From: Caenispirillum bisanense | GTDB lineage: Bacteria; Pseudomonadota; Alphaproteobacteria; Rhodospirillales; UBA2165 | Assembly: GCA_945877815.1 (NCBI GenBank) | Contig: CAMDWJ010000018.1 | Location: forward strand, 1 to 64,000 | Length of the DNA stretch: 64,000 bases | Reading direction: 5' to 3' | In this document: positions 19,029-28,496 of the stretch, one piece after another | How the letters are laid out: each line of letters begins with the position of its first letter | How positions within the stretch are numbered: the stretch's first letter is position 1 | Program-made: the position numbers and the translations under genes | Notes under the pieces: model-generated | Databases searched by the model: none | What the model was told of the DNA's origin: nothing | Seen by the model: the letters and a program-made list of their open reading frames with translations, nothing else

Positions 19029-20192
19029 CTAATGGTCGCGCTTCAGACGCAAGAGGCGCTCGACCAAAAGCCGCGTCGCCTTATCGGCATCGCCGCCCGC
19101 TAGACGCAAAGATTCCCGTCGCAAGGTTTCGACGGCATCGGAATCCTGGGATGGCGTCATGCCGGTACCGCGTTCGGCGAATTCGCCAACGGCTTGCGCG
19201 ATCATGTCCCAGGCACGTGTTGCGGCCTTTTTATGACCGCGCGCCGACAGCCGGGTTACACGTTCGAGATCGTCGAGCGCGTAAAGAAAGACATCCTCAA
19301 CTTGAGCAACGGCCGGATCGACATCGCCCGGAACACCCGTATCGATGATCAAAATGGGCTTGTGCCGCCGCGCGGTCACGGCGCGGAGCACGATGTCGCG
19401 GTCGAGTACGAAACGGCGGGTATTGACCGCGGCGAGGACAATATCGGCGCCGTGAAGAAGCTTCGCGAGATCGGAGAAATTGCCGGCATGGCAATTGAGG
19501 GTTTGCGCCGCAGCTTCGGCGCGTGCGGGCATCGGATGGGTGACGACGAGATGGGCGAGGCCGGCCGCGACGAAAGACGACGCCAGCAATTCACCCATTT
19601 CTCCCGTACCGATCATCAATGCACGACAACGTGCGAGATCGCCATGCAAATCACGCGCGACGTGAACCGCCGCGGCGGGGATGGACGACGGGCGTCGCGC
19701 GAGTTCGGTTTCGCGGTCAATCCGTTCGGCGAGCGCGAAGGCTTGCTCCATCAACGGCTGAAGCCATGCGCCAACCGCACCGCGGCGCTGCGCAAATCCA
19801 TAAGCCCAACGCACACTCTGTTGGACTCGCTCATCACCGACGACGAGACAATCGAGCGCGCTTGCCACTGCGAAAATGTGCTTAACAGCTTCGCGTCCTT
19901 CGAGGGCGTAAGTCTGCGACTCGATCTCACTGCGCGGCAATCCCGCATGAGCGGCGAGCAATCGGCGAATTTCGCCGGCGGCATCCTCGACGCCGTCTTC
20001 CACCGTCACCACGTCTGTGCGATCGCTGGTGGAGATAACCATCGCCTCGGCGAATCCGACGCTGCGCAGCCGATCGTAAAACGGCGGCAGCATTGATTCC
20101 CGCATAAACAAGCGGTCACGCGCCATCATGGTCGAAGATTTGTGATCCGCGCCAACAACCAACAGTCGCGCGAAGAGCGCCATTTGCGGCAT
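19029..20192 (-). CDS. Glutamyl-tRNA reductase-like protein lacking the catalytic Cys
   Basis: 387 aa from ATG 20192, whose A overlaps the hisS stop (TAATG). Full GluTR architecture is visible: an N-terminal catalytic-type domain, a Rossmann domain with GTGEMGELLASSF, and a helical dimerisation tail. The universal STCNRxE block reads STSDRTD: Ser56 (AGC, 20027-20025) replaces the thioester-forming Cys, and Asp replaces Asn and Glu. The GEPQILGQV block reads GDERVQQSV, while the His of VKHIFAVAS is kept. Enzymatic reduction of glutamyl-tRNA is therefore unlikely. It occupies the hemA slot upstream of prfA-prmC. Alphaproteobacteria normally make ALA with ALA synthase, so this may be a repurposed or vestigial paralogue. 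Confidence 0.85.
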   Translation of the reverse strand: MPQMALFARLLVVGADHKSSTMMARDRLFMRESMLPPFYDRLRSVGFAEAMVISTSDRTDVVTVEDGVEDAAGEIRRLLAAHAGLPRSEIESQTYALEGREAVKHIFAVASALDCLVVGDERVQQSVRWAYGFAQRRGAVGAWLQPLMEQAFALAERIDRETELARRPSSIPAAAVHVARDLHGDLARCRALMIGTGEMGELLASSFVAAGLAHLVVTHPMPARAEAAAQTLNCHAGNFSDLAKLLHGADIVLAAVNTRRFVLDRDIVLRAVTARRHKPILIIDTGVPGDVDPAVAQVEDVFLYALDDLERVTRLSARGHKKAATRAWDMIAQAVGEFAERGTGMTPSQDSDAVETLRRESLRLAGGDADKATRLLVERLLRLKRDH

Positions 20193-21442
20193 TAAACTCG
20201 TTCCCGGTAACGGGTGAGATGTTGTTCCAACGAATTCAAGGATACGTCCGATTGTACACCGGAATCCATATCGCGAACCGTCGCCGCGCACCGTTGGAGC
20301 TCGTTATCGCCGATAATAACCGCAGCCAGTGCCTTGATCTTGTCGGCCCGCTTCATGCGGCTTTTCATATTGCCCGCATAGCCGAGATCGACATTAAACC
20401 CCGCATGCCGCAGGGAGTGGGACAGGCGTAAAGTTTCGAGTTCCGCCGCCGCACCCATCGGAATGAGGGCAATCGGGCGCGGCTCGGCCGAAGCAGCATC
20501 GATCAGCATGGTCAGCCGTTCGATGCCCGCCGCCCAACCGATACCCGGCGTGGCCGGCCCACCCATCATTTCGAACAATCCGTCGTAGCGGCCGCCGGCC
20601 AGAACGGTTCCTTGCGCGCCCAATGCCGTCGTCGTGAATTCGAACGCCGTATGCGAATAATAATCGAGGCCGCGTACGAGTCGCGGATTGAGCTGTGCCG
20701 GAATGCCAAGTGCCGCCAATCCCGCGAGGACGGCATCGAAAAAGGCGCGCGATGCATCGTTGAGGCTGTCGCCCAGAAGCGGCGCCTCGGCAACAATGCG
20801 CCGGTCACCCTCGTCCTTCGAATCGAGAATGCGCAGCGGATTTTTGTCGAGCCTGATTTTGCTGTCTTCGCTCAATTGATTCGTGAATTGCGACAGATAG
20901 GCCACCAACCGTTCACGGTAGGCATGCCGGCTTTCTGTATCGCCCAGACTATTGATTTCGAGCGTAACCTTATCGGCGAGGCCGAGATCGCCCAGAATGT
21001 GATGGCCGAGCGCGATGGCCTCCACGTCACCCAAAGGTTCCGCCACGCCCAGCAGTTCCACTCCGATCTGGTGAAACTGACGGCGACGTCCCTTCTGCGG
21101 GCGCTCGTACCGGAACATGGGGCCACGATAGAAAAATTTGAGTGGCAAATGCTGGCGCAAGCCGTTGGACATGACGGCGCGCGCGACGCCCGCCGTACCC
21201 TCCGGGCGCAATGTCAGCCGGTCGTCGCCTTTTTCGAAGGAATACATCTCCTTGGTGACGATGTCAGACGTTTCACCGAGCGTGCGCTTGAAAACCTCGG
21301 AAAATTCGAAGATCGGCGTCGAGATTTCGCCGTAGCCATAGCGCGCCGCAACGGCGCGCGCCGTATCTTCCACCTTGGCAAAGAGCCGGTGCTCGTCGGG
21401 CAGAATATCCTGGGTCCCGCGAACGGGATTGAGCGTCGCCAT
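20192..21442 (-). CDS. hisS: Histidyl-tRNA synthetase
   Basis: Class II aminoacyl-tRNA synthetase, 416 aa from ATG 21442 (MATLNPVRGTQDILP). Upstream in-frame codons to 21664 only shadow the RodZ-like gene. Motif 2 FRYERPQKGRRRQFHQ, the histidine-A signature LVRGLDYYSHTAFE and motif 3 GIGWAAGIERL are present, followed by a C-terminal anticodon-binding domain. The stop overlaps the start of the GluTR-like gene. In many relatives ispG lies between the RodZ-like gene and hisS; it is not present here. Confidence 0.97.
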   Translation of the reverse strand: MATLNPVRGTQDILPDEHRLFAKVEDTARAVAARYGYGEISTPIFEFSEVFKRTLGETSDIVTKEMYSFEKGDDRLTLRPEGTAGVARAVMSNGLRQHLPLKFFYRGPMFRYERPQKGRRRQFHQIGVELLGVAEPLGDVEAIALGHHILGDLGLADKVTLEINSLGDTESRHAYRERLVAYLSQFTNQLSEDSKIRLDKNPLRILDSKDEGDRRIVAEAPLLGDSLNDASRAFFDAVLAGLAALGIPAQLNPRLVRGLDYYSHTAFEFTTTALGAQGTVLAGGRYDGLFEMMGGPATPGIGWAAGIERLTMLIDAASAEPRPIALIPMGAAAELETLRLSHSLRHAGFNVDLGYAGNMKSRMKRADKIKALAAVIIGDNELQRCAATVRDMDSGVQSDVSLNSLEQHLTRYRERV

Positions 21443-21536
21443 TTCCAACCTTTGGGAAAGAACCGCGTCTTGATATACCGAGACGGGGGCGCGGGAAAGC
21501 GGGCATTCGGCAGACCCAATGGGCTGGCCGGCGAGA

Positions 21537-22739
21537 CTATTCGATGATCGCGTTTCCAGCGCGCAGACGTAGCGGATCCAACACCACATTGCGCCGCACG
21601 ACGCCCAATGGCCCGAGCGTCGGCGTGGCGTCGCCGCCGACCGTGATCTCCAACCCGCCGGCATTTCCAGTAACCAGGGTCAGTCCTTCGCGCGACGGAA
21701 CAGTGTATTTTTCGCCTTTGCGCAGCAGCCGCGTCAAAACGAGTTTGTTCTCGACGGTGTCGCGAATTTGAATCCAGCTATCGATCGTCGCCGTCAGAAC
21801 AATCTCGCGTTCCGGATCGACGGCAAGGCCCGGTAGATTAGCAAGTTGTGAACCGACCGCGGGCGCATCTACGCCGCCGCGATCGTCGAGCGAAACGGGC
21901 GGGGCTTCCGGTGCCATGGCAGCGCCCGATGGAATTGTTGGGGCCACGCTCGCAGGGCTATTCAATGCCGCCTGCGGACCGGCCGCAGTGGGCGGCGGCG
22001 TCCTCTCGACTTCGTCCTCGTCGTCTTCGGATACGGGTTCGGACGCATCGGCCGTCGCCGCGGGAGCGGGCCGTGCTGCAGGACGCGGCGCAGCCGGAAC
22101 GAGCGGTGTCGATGGTGAAATGGCCACTGACGCAGGCGCGGCCATGGGCGACAGAGGCGCCACCTCGGACGATTTTTGAGTGGACGACTGCGTGGCGGCG
22201 GCAGCTGACGATGCGGACGACGACTCGCCGCGCGTCATTTCTCCGACTGATGCAACGCCGGCCCGGCCGGCCTCCAAGGCACGCGCGATCGATTCCGGAA
22301 CCGGCGGAATCAAATCTGTGACGTAAAGATTTTGCGACGACAGAAAATACCAGCTGCCGTAAGCCAGGAGCAAAATAAGACCGCCAAACGCAACGATGGC
22401 GCCGCGCGGAATTCCGTTCTCGGGAACGATCGTCGGAAACGTTAGGATCGGCTTGCGTCCCTGTCCCGAAGAATCGGATTTGAATCGGCTGACGATTTGT
22501 TCTCCGTCGAGTCCCAAATGCTCGGCATAAGAGCGAATGAAGCCGAGCGCATAGACAGCGCCCGGAAGATTTTCGTACCGGCTGTCTTCGATCGCCTGCA
22601 AATACACGATGCGGATGCGCAGCGCGCGCGCCACGTCCGCAAGTTCCTGCCCATGACGAATACGCGACGCGCGCAGCAGATCCCCGACCTCGCCAGGGCC
22701 CATGTCATTATTGATCGATGACGGCGTTTGCGAATTCAT
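21537..22739 (-). CDS. RodZ-like helix-turn-helix / DUF4115 membrane protein
   Basis: 400 aa. A cytoplasmic HTH_25-type domain at about residues 15-85 (VGDLLRASRIRHGQELADVARAL..YLQAIE) is followed by one membrane helix at about 110-132. A long Pro/Ala/Ser-rich periplasmic linker follows, then a C-terminal DUF4115 beta domain (TATIDSWIQIRD). This is the RodZ layout, a cell-shape factor that links MreB to the wall machinery. I chose ATG 22739 because GAGAG sits 6 bases upstream; GTG 22742 is the alternative. It is first in the run toward hisS. Confidence 0.85.
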   Translation of the reverse strand: MNSQTPSSINNDMGPGEVGDLLRASRIRHGQELADVARALRIRIVYLQAIEDSRYENLPGAVYALGFIRSYAEHLGLDGEQIVSRFKSDSSGQGRKPILTFPTIVPENGIPRGAIVAFGGLILLLAYGSWYFLSSQNLYVTDLIPPVPESIARALEAGRAGVASVGEMTRGESSSASSAAAATQSSTQKSSEVAPLSPMAAPASVAISPSTPLVPAAPRPAARPAPAATADASEPVSEDDEDEVERTPPPTAAGPQAALNSPASVAPTIPSGAAMAPEAPPVSLDDRGGVDAPAVGSQLANLPGLAVDPEREIVLTATIDSWIQIRDTVENKLVLTRLLRKGEKYTVPSREGLTLVTGNAGGLEITVGGDATPTLGPLGVVRRNVVLDPLRLRAGNAIIE

Positions 22740-22866
22740 CACAATCTCTCATCACGCGTGTGACACGACATGGATGCCGTAGGTTCGGCACGCGCGCCAC
22801 GCGACTGCTCTAGGCCACCGCGACGGCTAATTAACCCCAAGAATCAATTGTTTCCCCAACGCCCTG

Positions 22867-22895
22867 AATTTACATATAAACCGGGCAATTCACAA
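22867..22895 (-). promoter_or_regulatory. Candidate sigma70-type promoter for the rodZ-hisS-prfA run
   Basis: In the 185-base gap between ptsP and the RodZ-like gene, the minus strand shows TTGTGA (22895-22890) and TAAATT (22872-22867) with 17 bases between. A short AT-rich inverted repeat (TCACTT-AAA-AAGTGA, 22901-22915) sits just before it. Found by eye. Confidence 0.3.
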
Positions 22896-22924
22896 GTCCT
22901 TCACTTAAAAAGTGAAAAACTGAT

Positions 22925-25195
22925 TCAGACTGCTACTCCGTGATCCAGCGCGAAGGCGCGCAAGTTTTCGCGCAAACTATGTTCGGGGCCAGTGCCTAGC
23001 GCCTTGATGTAACTCGCAAGCTCACCAACCGCCAAGCTACGGATCATCGCCTTAACCGGTCCGAGCGAGGAAGGCGTCATCGATAGGCTGCGAAAACCGA
23101 GGCCCACCAGGACCATTGCCTCAAGCGGACGCCCGGCGATCTCTCCGCACAGGCTGATCGGCTTACCCGCCGCGTCGCATTGCTCGACCAATGAACCGAG
23201 GAAGGACAACGCCGAGGGAGCCAGGGTGTCATACCTGTCCGCAAGGCGCGGACTTCCGCGATCGCTCGCAAACAGAAACTGAAACAGGTCGTTCGAGCCG
23301 ACGGAAATGAAATCGGCGCGCGCCAGCAACGACTTGAGCTGGAAGGCAAGGGCCGGAACCTCGAGCATCGTTCCCACGCGCAAGACCTCCGGCAGCTTGC
23401 GGTTGCGCGTCTTGGCGAGTTCAAGCTCAAGATCGAGCAATGCCCGCGCGGCCTCGAACTCCGCCACCTCAGTGATCATCGGGAACATGATAGTGAGCGG
23501 ACGGCCGGCAGCGGCACGGATCAAAGCGCGCATCTGGTGACGCATCAACGATGGGCGATCCAGAGCCACGCGAACGGCGCGCCAACCCAAGGCGGGATTC
23601 TCGCCCTCGTCGCTGCGCCAATATGGGAGACTTTTATCGCCGCCGACATCGAGAGTGCGGAACACCACAGGAAGATCGCCGGCCAGATCGAATACGCGGC
23701 CGTAAATATCGGCCTGCTGATCGACGTCGGGAAAATCGGAGCGCGCCATGAACGGAATTTCAGTGCGATAGAGGCCGACGCCGTCCGCCCCGGAATCGCC
23801 GATATCCTGCAAGTCGGCCAGCAAACCCGCGTTAATGTTGAGCGAGATGCGGATCCCGTCCAGGCTCAGCGCCGGTTCGTTGCGCAGCGAGGCATAGGCC
23901 GCGATCTTCACCGCACGGGCGCTCAGGGCCGCAGCATAGACCTGCAGCACTTCCTCGGTCGGGCGGATATGGACCTGGGCATTGTCGCCGTCGACCACGA
24001 TCCGATCGAGATTTTCAGTCGCATCCAGGGCATCGGCCACGCGGCCCACTACGGGAATGTCGAAGGCCTTGGCGACAATCGCGACATGGGTCGTCGCCGA
24101 GCCTTCTTCAAGCACCAATCCCTTGAGCTTGGTGCGATCGTAGTCCAGCAGTTCGGCCGGCCCCATGTTGCGCGCGATCAAAATAATATCGTCAGGCAGC
24201 GATTCGGTGTTCGGCTTCACGTCGTGCCCAACCAAATGCTGCAGCAGCCGGTGCGCGAGATCGTCGAAATCGTGCAGCCGCTCGCGCAAATAAGGATCGG
24301 TCTGGCTGCGGAAGCGCGCGCGGGTATCGTTACGCACCTTTTCGACGGCGGCCTCTGCGGTCAGGCCCGAACCGATCGCCTCATCGATGCGCGACAGCCA
24401 TCCCGCATCTTCGGCGAACATACGATAGGCTTCGAGAATGTCGCGATGTTCGCCCCCCTGGGCGACATCGTCGGCCTCGAGCATCTGATCGATGGCGCCG
24501 TACATTTCCGCCAAGGCCTTTTCAAGGCGGCGTTTTTCGGCGTCGGGGTTTTCGGCAACCAATTTCTCGATCCGCAGTCGACGTTCGTGGCGCACGGCGC
24601 GGCCCATCGCGAGACCACCGCTCAGGCGCACGCCGTCGATGGTAACCGGCAGGAGGGCGACACTTTCGAGCGCGGCTCGATCATCGTCGCCTGCCACTTC
24701 GCTGGTCGCGATCATCTCCGCCGTGACCATGGCGATGGTCTCGAGCGTCTCAATTTCCTCGCCGGTATATTGACGGCGCGTCCGGTTCTGGACCGCTAGA
24801 ACGCCGATGACGCGCCCCGTCCGGATGATCGGCACACCCGCGAGGGAATGATAAATCTCTTCACCCGTTTCCGGGCGGTAAGCAAAGGCGGGATGGCTCT
24901 GCGCGTCCGACAGAGCGACCGAGCGTGCCCGCGCCGCGATGATGCCGATCAAGCCTTCGCCCATATTAAGGCGCGTGTGGTGCAAGGCTTCAGGGAGCAA
25001 ACCGACGTTGGCGAACAGTTCGAGGACGTCACCCGTGCGCAGGATATAGACCGAGCAGACTTCGGCCACGAGATCGTTGGCAATGGCACGGACAATATTG
25101 TCCAGCCGCTCCTGAACCCGGCCGCCGCCCGCCATGATGTCGCGCAACCGGGCGAGCAGGCGGCGCGAGCTCGACATGCGCGGAGAGCGAGCCAT
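22925..25195 (-). CDS. ptsP: PEP-protein phosphotransferase of the nitrogen PTS (EI-Ntr)
   Basis: 756 aa. An N-terminal GAF domain (about residues 15-160) is fused to an enzyme I module. The phospho-acceptor His lies in GSATTHVAIVAKAF, and the C-terminal PEP-binding TIM barrel ends with SLCGEIAGRP carrying the catalytic Cys. It transfers phosphate from PEP to NPr, then EIIA-Ntr, regulating nitrogen and potassium physiology. NPr and EIIA-Ntr genes are not in the window. It lies 62 bases downstream of lysC on the same strand, a common alphaproteobacterial neighbourhood. Confidence 0.95.
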   Translation of the reverse strand: MARSPRMSSSRRLLARLRDIMAGGGRVQERLDNIVRAIANDLVAEVCSVYILRTGDVLELFANVGLLPEALHHTRLNMGEGLIGIIAARARSVALSDAQSHPAFAYRPETGEEIYHSLAGVPIIRTGRVIGVLAVQNRTRRQYTGEEIETLETIAMVTAEMIATSEVAGDDDRAALESVALLPVTIDGVRLSGGLAMGRAVRHERRLRIEKLVAENPDAEKRRLEKALAEMYGAIDQMLEADDVAQGGEHRDILEAYRMFAEDAGWLSRIDEAIGSGLTAEAAVEKVRNDTRARFRSQTDPYLRERLHDFDDLAHRLLQHLVGHDVKPNTESLPDDIILIARNMGPAELLDYDRTKLKGLVLEEGSATTHVAIVAKAFDIPVVGRVADALDATENLDRIVVDGDNAQVHIRPTEEVLQVYAAALSARAVKIAAYASLRNEPALSLDGIRISLNINAGLLADLQDIGDSGADGVGLYRTEIPFMARSDFPDVDQQADIYGRVFDLAGDLPVVFRTLDVGGDKSLPYWRSDEGENPALGWRAVRVALDRPSLMRHQMRALIRAAAGRPLTIMFPMITEVAEFEAARALLDLELELAKTRNRKLPEVLRVGTMLEVPALAFQLKSLLARADFISVGSNDLFQFLFASDRGSPRLADRYDTLAPSALSFLGSLVEQCDAAGKPISLCGEIAGRPLEAMVLVGLGFRSLSMTPSSLGPVKAMIRSLAVGELASYIKALGTGPEHSLRENLRAFALDHGVAV

Positions 25196-25257
25196 GTCGT
25201 CCTTTCTTTGCCGGCGCGAAAAGCGCCGGCGGTTCTAGCTCTTCAGTACGCGGACGC

Positions 25258-26478
25258 TCATTCAGCGTCCAACCCATAGGCCGTATGCAACGCTCGTACG
25301 GCCAGTTCGGTATAATCTTCGGCGACCAGCACGCTGATCTTGATCTCCGAGGTCGAGATAACCTGGATATTGATCCCCTTCTCGGCGAGCGCCTGGAACA
25401 TACGCTGGGCGACGCCCGCGTGGCTGCGCATGCCGACGCCGACCACCGAGACCTTGGCGACGGCACGGTCCGACGTCAGTCGTTCATAGCCGATATCGTT
25501 GCGATTGTCTGTCAGCACCTTAACGGCCGCATCCAGATCGGCGCGGCCTACGGTAAAGGTGAGATCGGTCGCCTTGCCGTCCTCGGAAACGTTTTGCACG
25601 ATCATATCGACATTGACGCTGGCGTCCGACAGCGGCCCAAAGATCTTGGCGGCGACACCCGGTCGATCGGCGACGCGCAACAACGTGATTTTGGCCTCGT
25701 CCCGGCTATGTGAAATTCCGCTGACAATCTGCTTTTCCACGACTTCGTCCTCGCTGACGATGAATGTTCCGGGTACGTCGCTGAACGACGAGAGCACCTG
25801 CACCCGCACCTTATGGTTCATGGCGAGCTCGACCGAACGGGTCTGCAACACCTTGGAGCCGAGGGATGCCATTTCCAGCATCTCCTCATATGTGACCTTA
25901 TTGAGCTTGCGCGCCTTGGGCACGATCCGCGGGTCGGTCGTATAGACCCCGTCGACGTCCGTATAGATATCGCACCGATCGGCGCCAAGCGCGCCGGCAA
26001 GCGCCACCGCGGTCAGGTCCGACCCGCCGCGCCCGAGCGTCGTGATGCGGCTACGCGGGCCCATGCCCTGAAAACCGGCGACGACCGCGACCTCTCCGCC
26101 GTTCAGGCGGTGGTCCAATTCCTGAGTGTCGATGCCCGTGATACGAGCCTTGCCGTGCACGCCGTCGGTTTGGATCGCGATTTGCCACCCCATCCACGAG
26201 CGGGCTTGGATACCCAGCGCCTGCAGGGCGAGCGCCATGAGGCCGGCATTGACCTGCTCGCCGGTCGACACCACCGCGTCATATTCGCGAGCATCGGGCA
26301 ACGGCCCCATTTTTTGGGTGAGATCGACAAGCGAATTGGTGACGCCGGCCATCGCCGAGACGACAACCACGACCTGATCGCCGCGGTCGACCGCGGCTTT
26401 CACCTTAAGTGCCGCATTCTTGATGCGATCTACGTCGGCGACGGATGTGCCGCCGAATTTCTGAACTATACGGGTCAT
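25258..26478 (-). CDS. lysC: Aspartate kinase
   Basis: First step of the aspartate-family amino acid pathway. 406 aa from ATG 26478 (MTRIVQKFGGTSV). The upstream open frame to 26655 runs into ubiG and is ignored. KFGGTS at residues 7-12, the VSTGEQVNAGL block and GRGGSDLTAVALA define the kinase domain, and two ACT domains from about residue 265 imply feedback control by lysine and/or threonine. Divergent from ubiG with about 175 bases between; nothing recognisable as a riboswitch in that gap. Confidence 0.97.
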   Translation of the reverse strand: MTRIVQKFGGTSVADVDRIKNAALKVKAAVDRGDQVVVVVSAMAGVTNSLVDLTQKMGPLPDAREYDAVVSTGEQVNAGLMALALQALGIQARSWMGWQIAIQTDGVHGKARITGIDTQELDHRLNGGEVAVVAGFQGMGPRSRITTLGRGGSDLTAVALAGALGADRCDIYTDVDGVYTTDPRIVPKARKLNKVTYEEMLEMASLGSKVLQTRSVELAMNHKVRVQVLSSFSDVPGTFIVSEDEVVEKQIVSGISHSRDEAKITLLRVADRPGVAAKIFGPLSDASVNVDMIVQNVSEDGKATDLTFTVGRADLDAAVKVLTDNRNDIGYERLTSDRAVAKVSVVGVGMRSHAGVAQRMFQALAEKGINIQVISTSEIKISVLVAEDYTELAVRALHTAYGLDAE

Positions 26479-26653
26479 ACGCGCTGACCGCTCCCTCCAA
26501 CGAATAAGCGTCGCCCCGCGGAAGAACCGATCCCGCGCAAGCCGCGATCCGAGTTGCCGTGGGGCGCGGGCGCATACATACTCTGCCGGTCGGCTCAAAG
26601 GCAAGCGAGCGCGGCTCCGTGCCGGCCCCGGCAATATCAGAACGGACGAGTTC

Positions 26654-27385
26654 ATGACCGAGGCCCTATCTCAATCCCAGGCCGAACTATTTGCCGGCCT
26701 TGCCCCCACCTGGTGGGATGCCGACGGAGCCTTTGCGCCGCTGCATCGCATCACCCCGGCGCGCATGGCCTTCATGCGCGACCATCTATGCACCCATTTC
26801 GGTCGCGATCCCAAGGCACGCGCCCCATTTGCGGGTCTCAGCGCGATCGATATCGGCTGCGGCGGCGGATTGATCTGCGAGCCTATGGCCCGATTGGGAG
26901 CCGTCGTGACCGGCATCGATGCGGTGGCGCCAAATATCGCGACGGCACGCATCCATGCCGAGGAGGCTGGGCTCGATATCGCTTATGAGGTTGCGGCCCC
27001 CGAAGAAATCGCGGCCCTGGGGCGCCGCTTCGATATCGTTATCAATCTGGAGGTTATCGAGCACGTCTCAGATCCAGGTTCGTTTATGGAGGCTGCCTGC
27101 GCCCTGGTCGCCCCGGGCGGCGCCATGGCTGCCTCGACTATTAATCGCACGGTGAAATCCCTGGCCCTTGCCAAGGTCGGCGCGGAATACCTGCTGCGAT
27201 GGGTTCCCGCAGGAACCCACGATTGGCGAAAATTCGTCAAACCTTCGGAATTCGCCCGCCATATCCGCGACGGCGGATTGTCGCTCAAGGCCTTGAGCGG
27301 CCTCGCCTACAATCCGCTCAAGGGGGATTGGAGCCTGGTCGGCGATCTCGACGTCAATTATTTGGTATTCGCCACGCGGTCTTAG
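26654..27385 (+). CDS. ubiG: Ubiquinone biosynthesis O-methyltransferase
   Basis: SAM-dependent methyltransferase acting twice in ubiquinone synthesis. 243 aa. FAGLAPTWWD near the N-terminus, motif I AIDIGCGGGLICEPMARLG, the LEVIEHVSDP strand and the C-terminal WRKFVKPSE / VNYLVFATR blocks are typical of UbiG. Divergent from lysC and convergent on the DUF1178 gene. Confidence 0.95.
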   Translation: MTEALSQSQAELFAGLAPTWWDADGAFAPLHRITPARMAFMRDHLCTHFGRDPKARAPFAGLSAIDIGCGGGLICEPMARLGAVVTGIDAVAPNIATARIHAEEAGLDIAYEVAAPEEIAALGRRFDIVINLEVIEHVSDPGSFMEAACALVAPGGAMAASTINRTVKSLALAKVGAEYLLRWVPAGTHDWRKFVKPSEFARHIRDGGLSLKALSGLAYNPLKGDWSLVGDLDVNYLVFATRS

Positions 27386-27410
27386 TCGCCGGCACGCCCA
27401 GGCAGGATGA

Positions 27411-27881
27411 CTAGGACGGTTTGCGCCCCTTGATGCCGAGCAGACGGACGGGAATATCGTCCTCGTAGAGTTCCTTGGCTTCCTGAATAGTCGCTTCGCC
27501 GTAGATTCCGCGTTCCTCGGCATCGCCGTCATGGATCGCGCGCGCCTCGTCGGCAAAGCGCTCGCCGACATATTCGCAGGTTTCCTCGGCATGCTTGCGC
27601 ATCTTGCCCATGGCGACGAGGATCTCGCGCGCGATCTCGCGGGCGCGGGCCTCGGGGGACGGAATTGTATCGGCTAAGTCGCGTGGCTGGCTTTCGCGCG
27701 CCTGATTGTCGCGCGATTGGGTCGAGATACGCGGCGCCATCGGCGCCTTGGACACCTTAGTGGACGCGCAAGCCGGGCACGAAACCTGACCACGCTTCTC
27801 CTGACGGTCGTAGGTGGCACTATCGCGGAACCAAGCGTCGAAATCGTGTCCGCATGTGCATTTGAGATGATAGAGAATCAT
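27411..27881 (-). CDS. DUF1178 family zinc-ribbon-like protein
   Basis: 156 aa. It opens with MILYHLKCTCGHDFDAWF and a second CPAC pair at residues 36-39, so two CxC/CxxC-type knuckles probably bind zinc. The C-terminal half (AREIAREILVAMGKMRKHAEETCEYVG) is helical. Conserved in Alphaproteobacteria near ubiG and the nitrilase/grxC genes; function unknown. Confidence 0.88.
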   Translation of the reverse strand: MILYHLKCTCGHDFDAWFRDSATYDRQEKRGQVSCPACASTKVSKAPMAPRISTQSRDNQARESQPRDLADTIPSPEARAREIAREILVAMGKMRKHAEETCEYVGERFADEARAIHDGDAEERGIYGEATIQEAKELYEDDIPVRLLGIKGRKPS

Positions 27882-27932
27882 GCTGAATCTTTAGGGGCGA
27901 TTTATTAACAAACGGAGTCCGTACCTAATCAT

Positions 27933-28496
27933 ATGAGCGCAGTTCCGCAATCCCCGCAAAATTTCGTACCCGATCCCTGGGTCAGCCGATTTGGGCCACT
28001 GGTGAACCCGGGCGGGCACGTTCTCGACCTCGCCAGCGGAGCCGGACGGCACGCGCGGTACTTTTTGGACCGCGGTCATCCGGTGACGGCGCTCGACCGG
28101 AGCGTCTCCTTACTCGACCCCCTCAAGGGCCGCCAAGGACTTGAGATCGTGGAGGCCGATATCGAGTCTGGGTCGTGGCCGCTGGAAGGCCGCCATTTCG
28201 ACGGCATCGTGGTCGTGAACTATTTGCACCGTCCATTGCTGCCGATCTTGAATCGAAGCCTCAACCCGGGCGGCGTTCTGATCTATCGCACCTTCGGAAT
28301 CGGCAACGAAGGATACGGCAAGCCGAGCAATCCGAATTTCTTGCTGCGTCCGAACGAACTGCTGGAGACGCTTAAGGATTTGGAGGTGATCGCATTCGAA
28401 TCCGGCGACACCGGGATCGCGGTCGTGCAGCGCATCTGCGCCGTCAAACGCGATATCAGGCGCTCAGACGACGCGCCTTATCCCCTGCCGATTTGA
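27933..28496 (+). CDS. Class I SAM-dependent methyltransferase
   Basis: 187 aa, TehB-like in size. Motif I HVLDLASGAGRHARYFLDRG, an acidic loop VTALDRS and a post-motif segment VVVNYLHRPLLP are visible. The substrate is unknown. Its 3' end overlaps the convergent nitrilase-type gene by 41 bases. Divergent from the DUF1178 gene with 51 bases between. Confidence 0.85.
   Translation: MSAVPQSPQNFVPDPWVSRFGPLVNPGGHVLDLASGAGRHARYFLDRGHPVTALDRSVSLLDPLKGRQGLEIVEADIESGSWPLEGRHFDGIVVVNYLHRPLLPILNRSLNPGGVLIYRTFGIGNEGYGKPSNPNFLLRPNELLETLKDLEVIAFESGDTGIAVVQRICAVKRDIRRSDDAPYPLPI

Noticed and set aside
22901-22915. AT-rich inverted repeat as a ptsP terminator
   Set aside because: The U-tract is on the wrong side for the ptsP transcript and the stem is weak, so I only mention it with the promoter.
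23537-24799. 420-codon open frame opposite ptsP
   Set aside because: Same reasoning: full overlap with ptsP and no domain pattern.
26479-26653. Possible lysine riboswitch before lysC
   Set aside because: The gap of about 175 bases shows no recognisable conserved lysine-riboswitch core or terminator/antiterminator pair.
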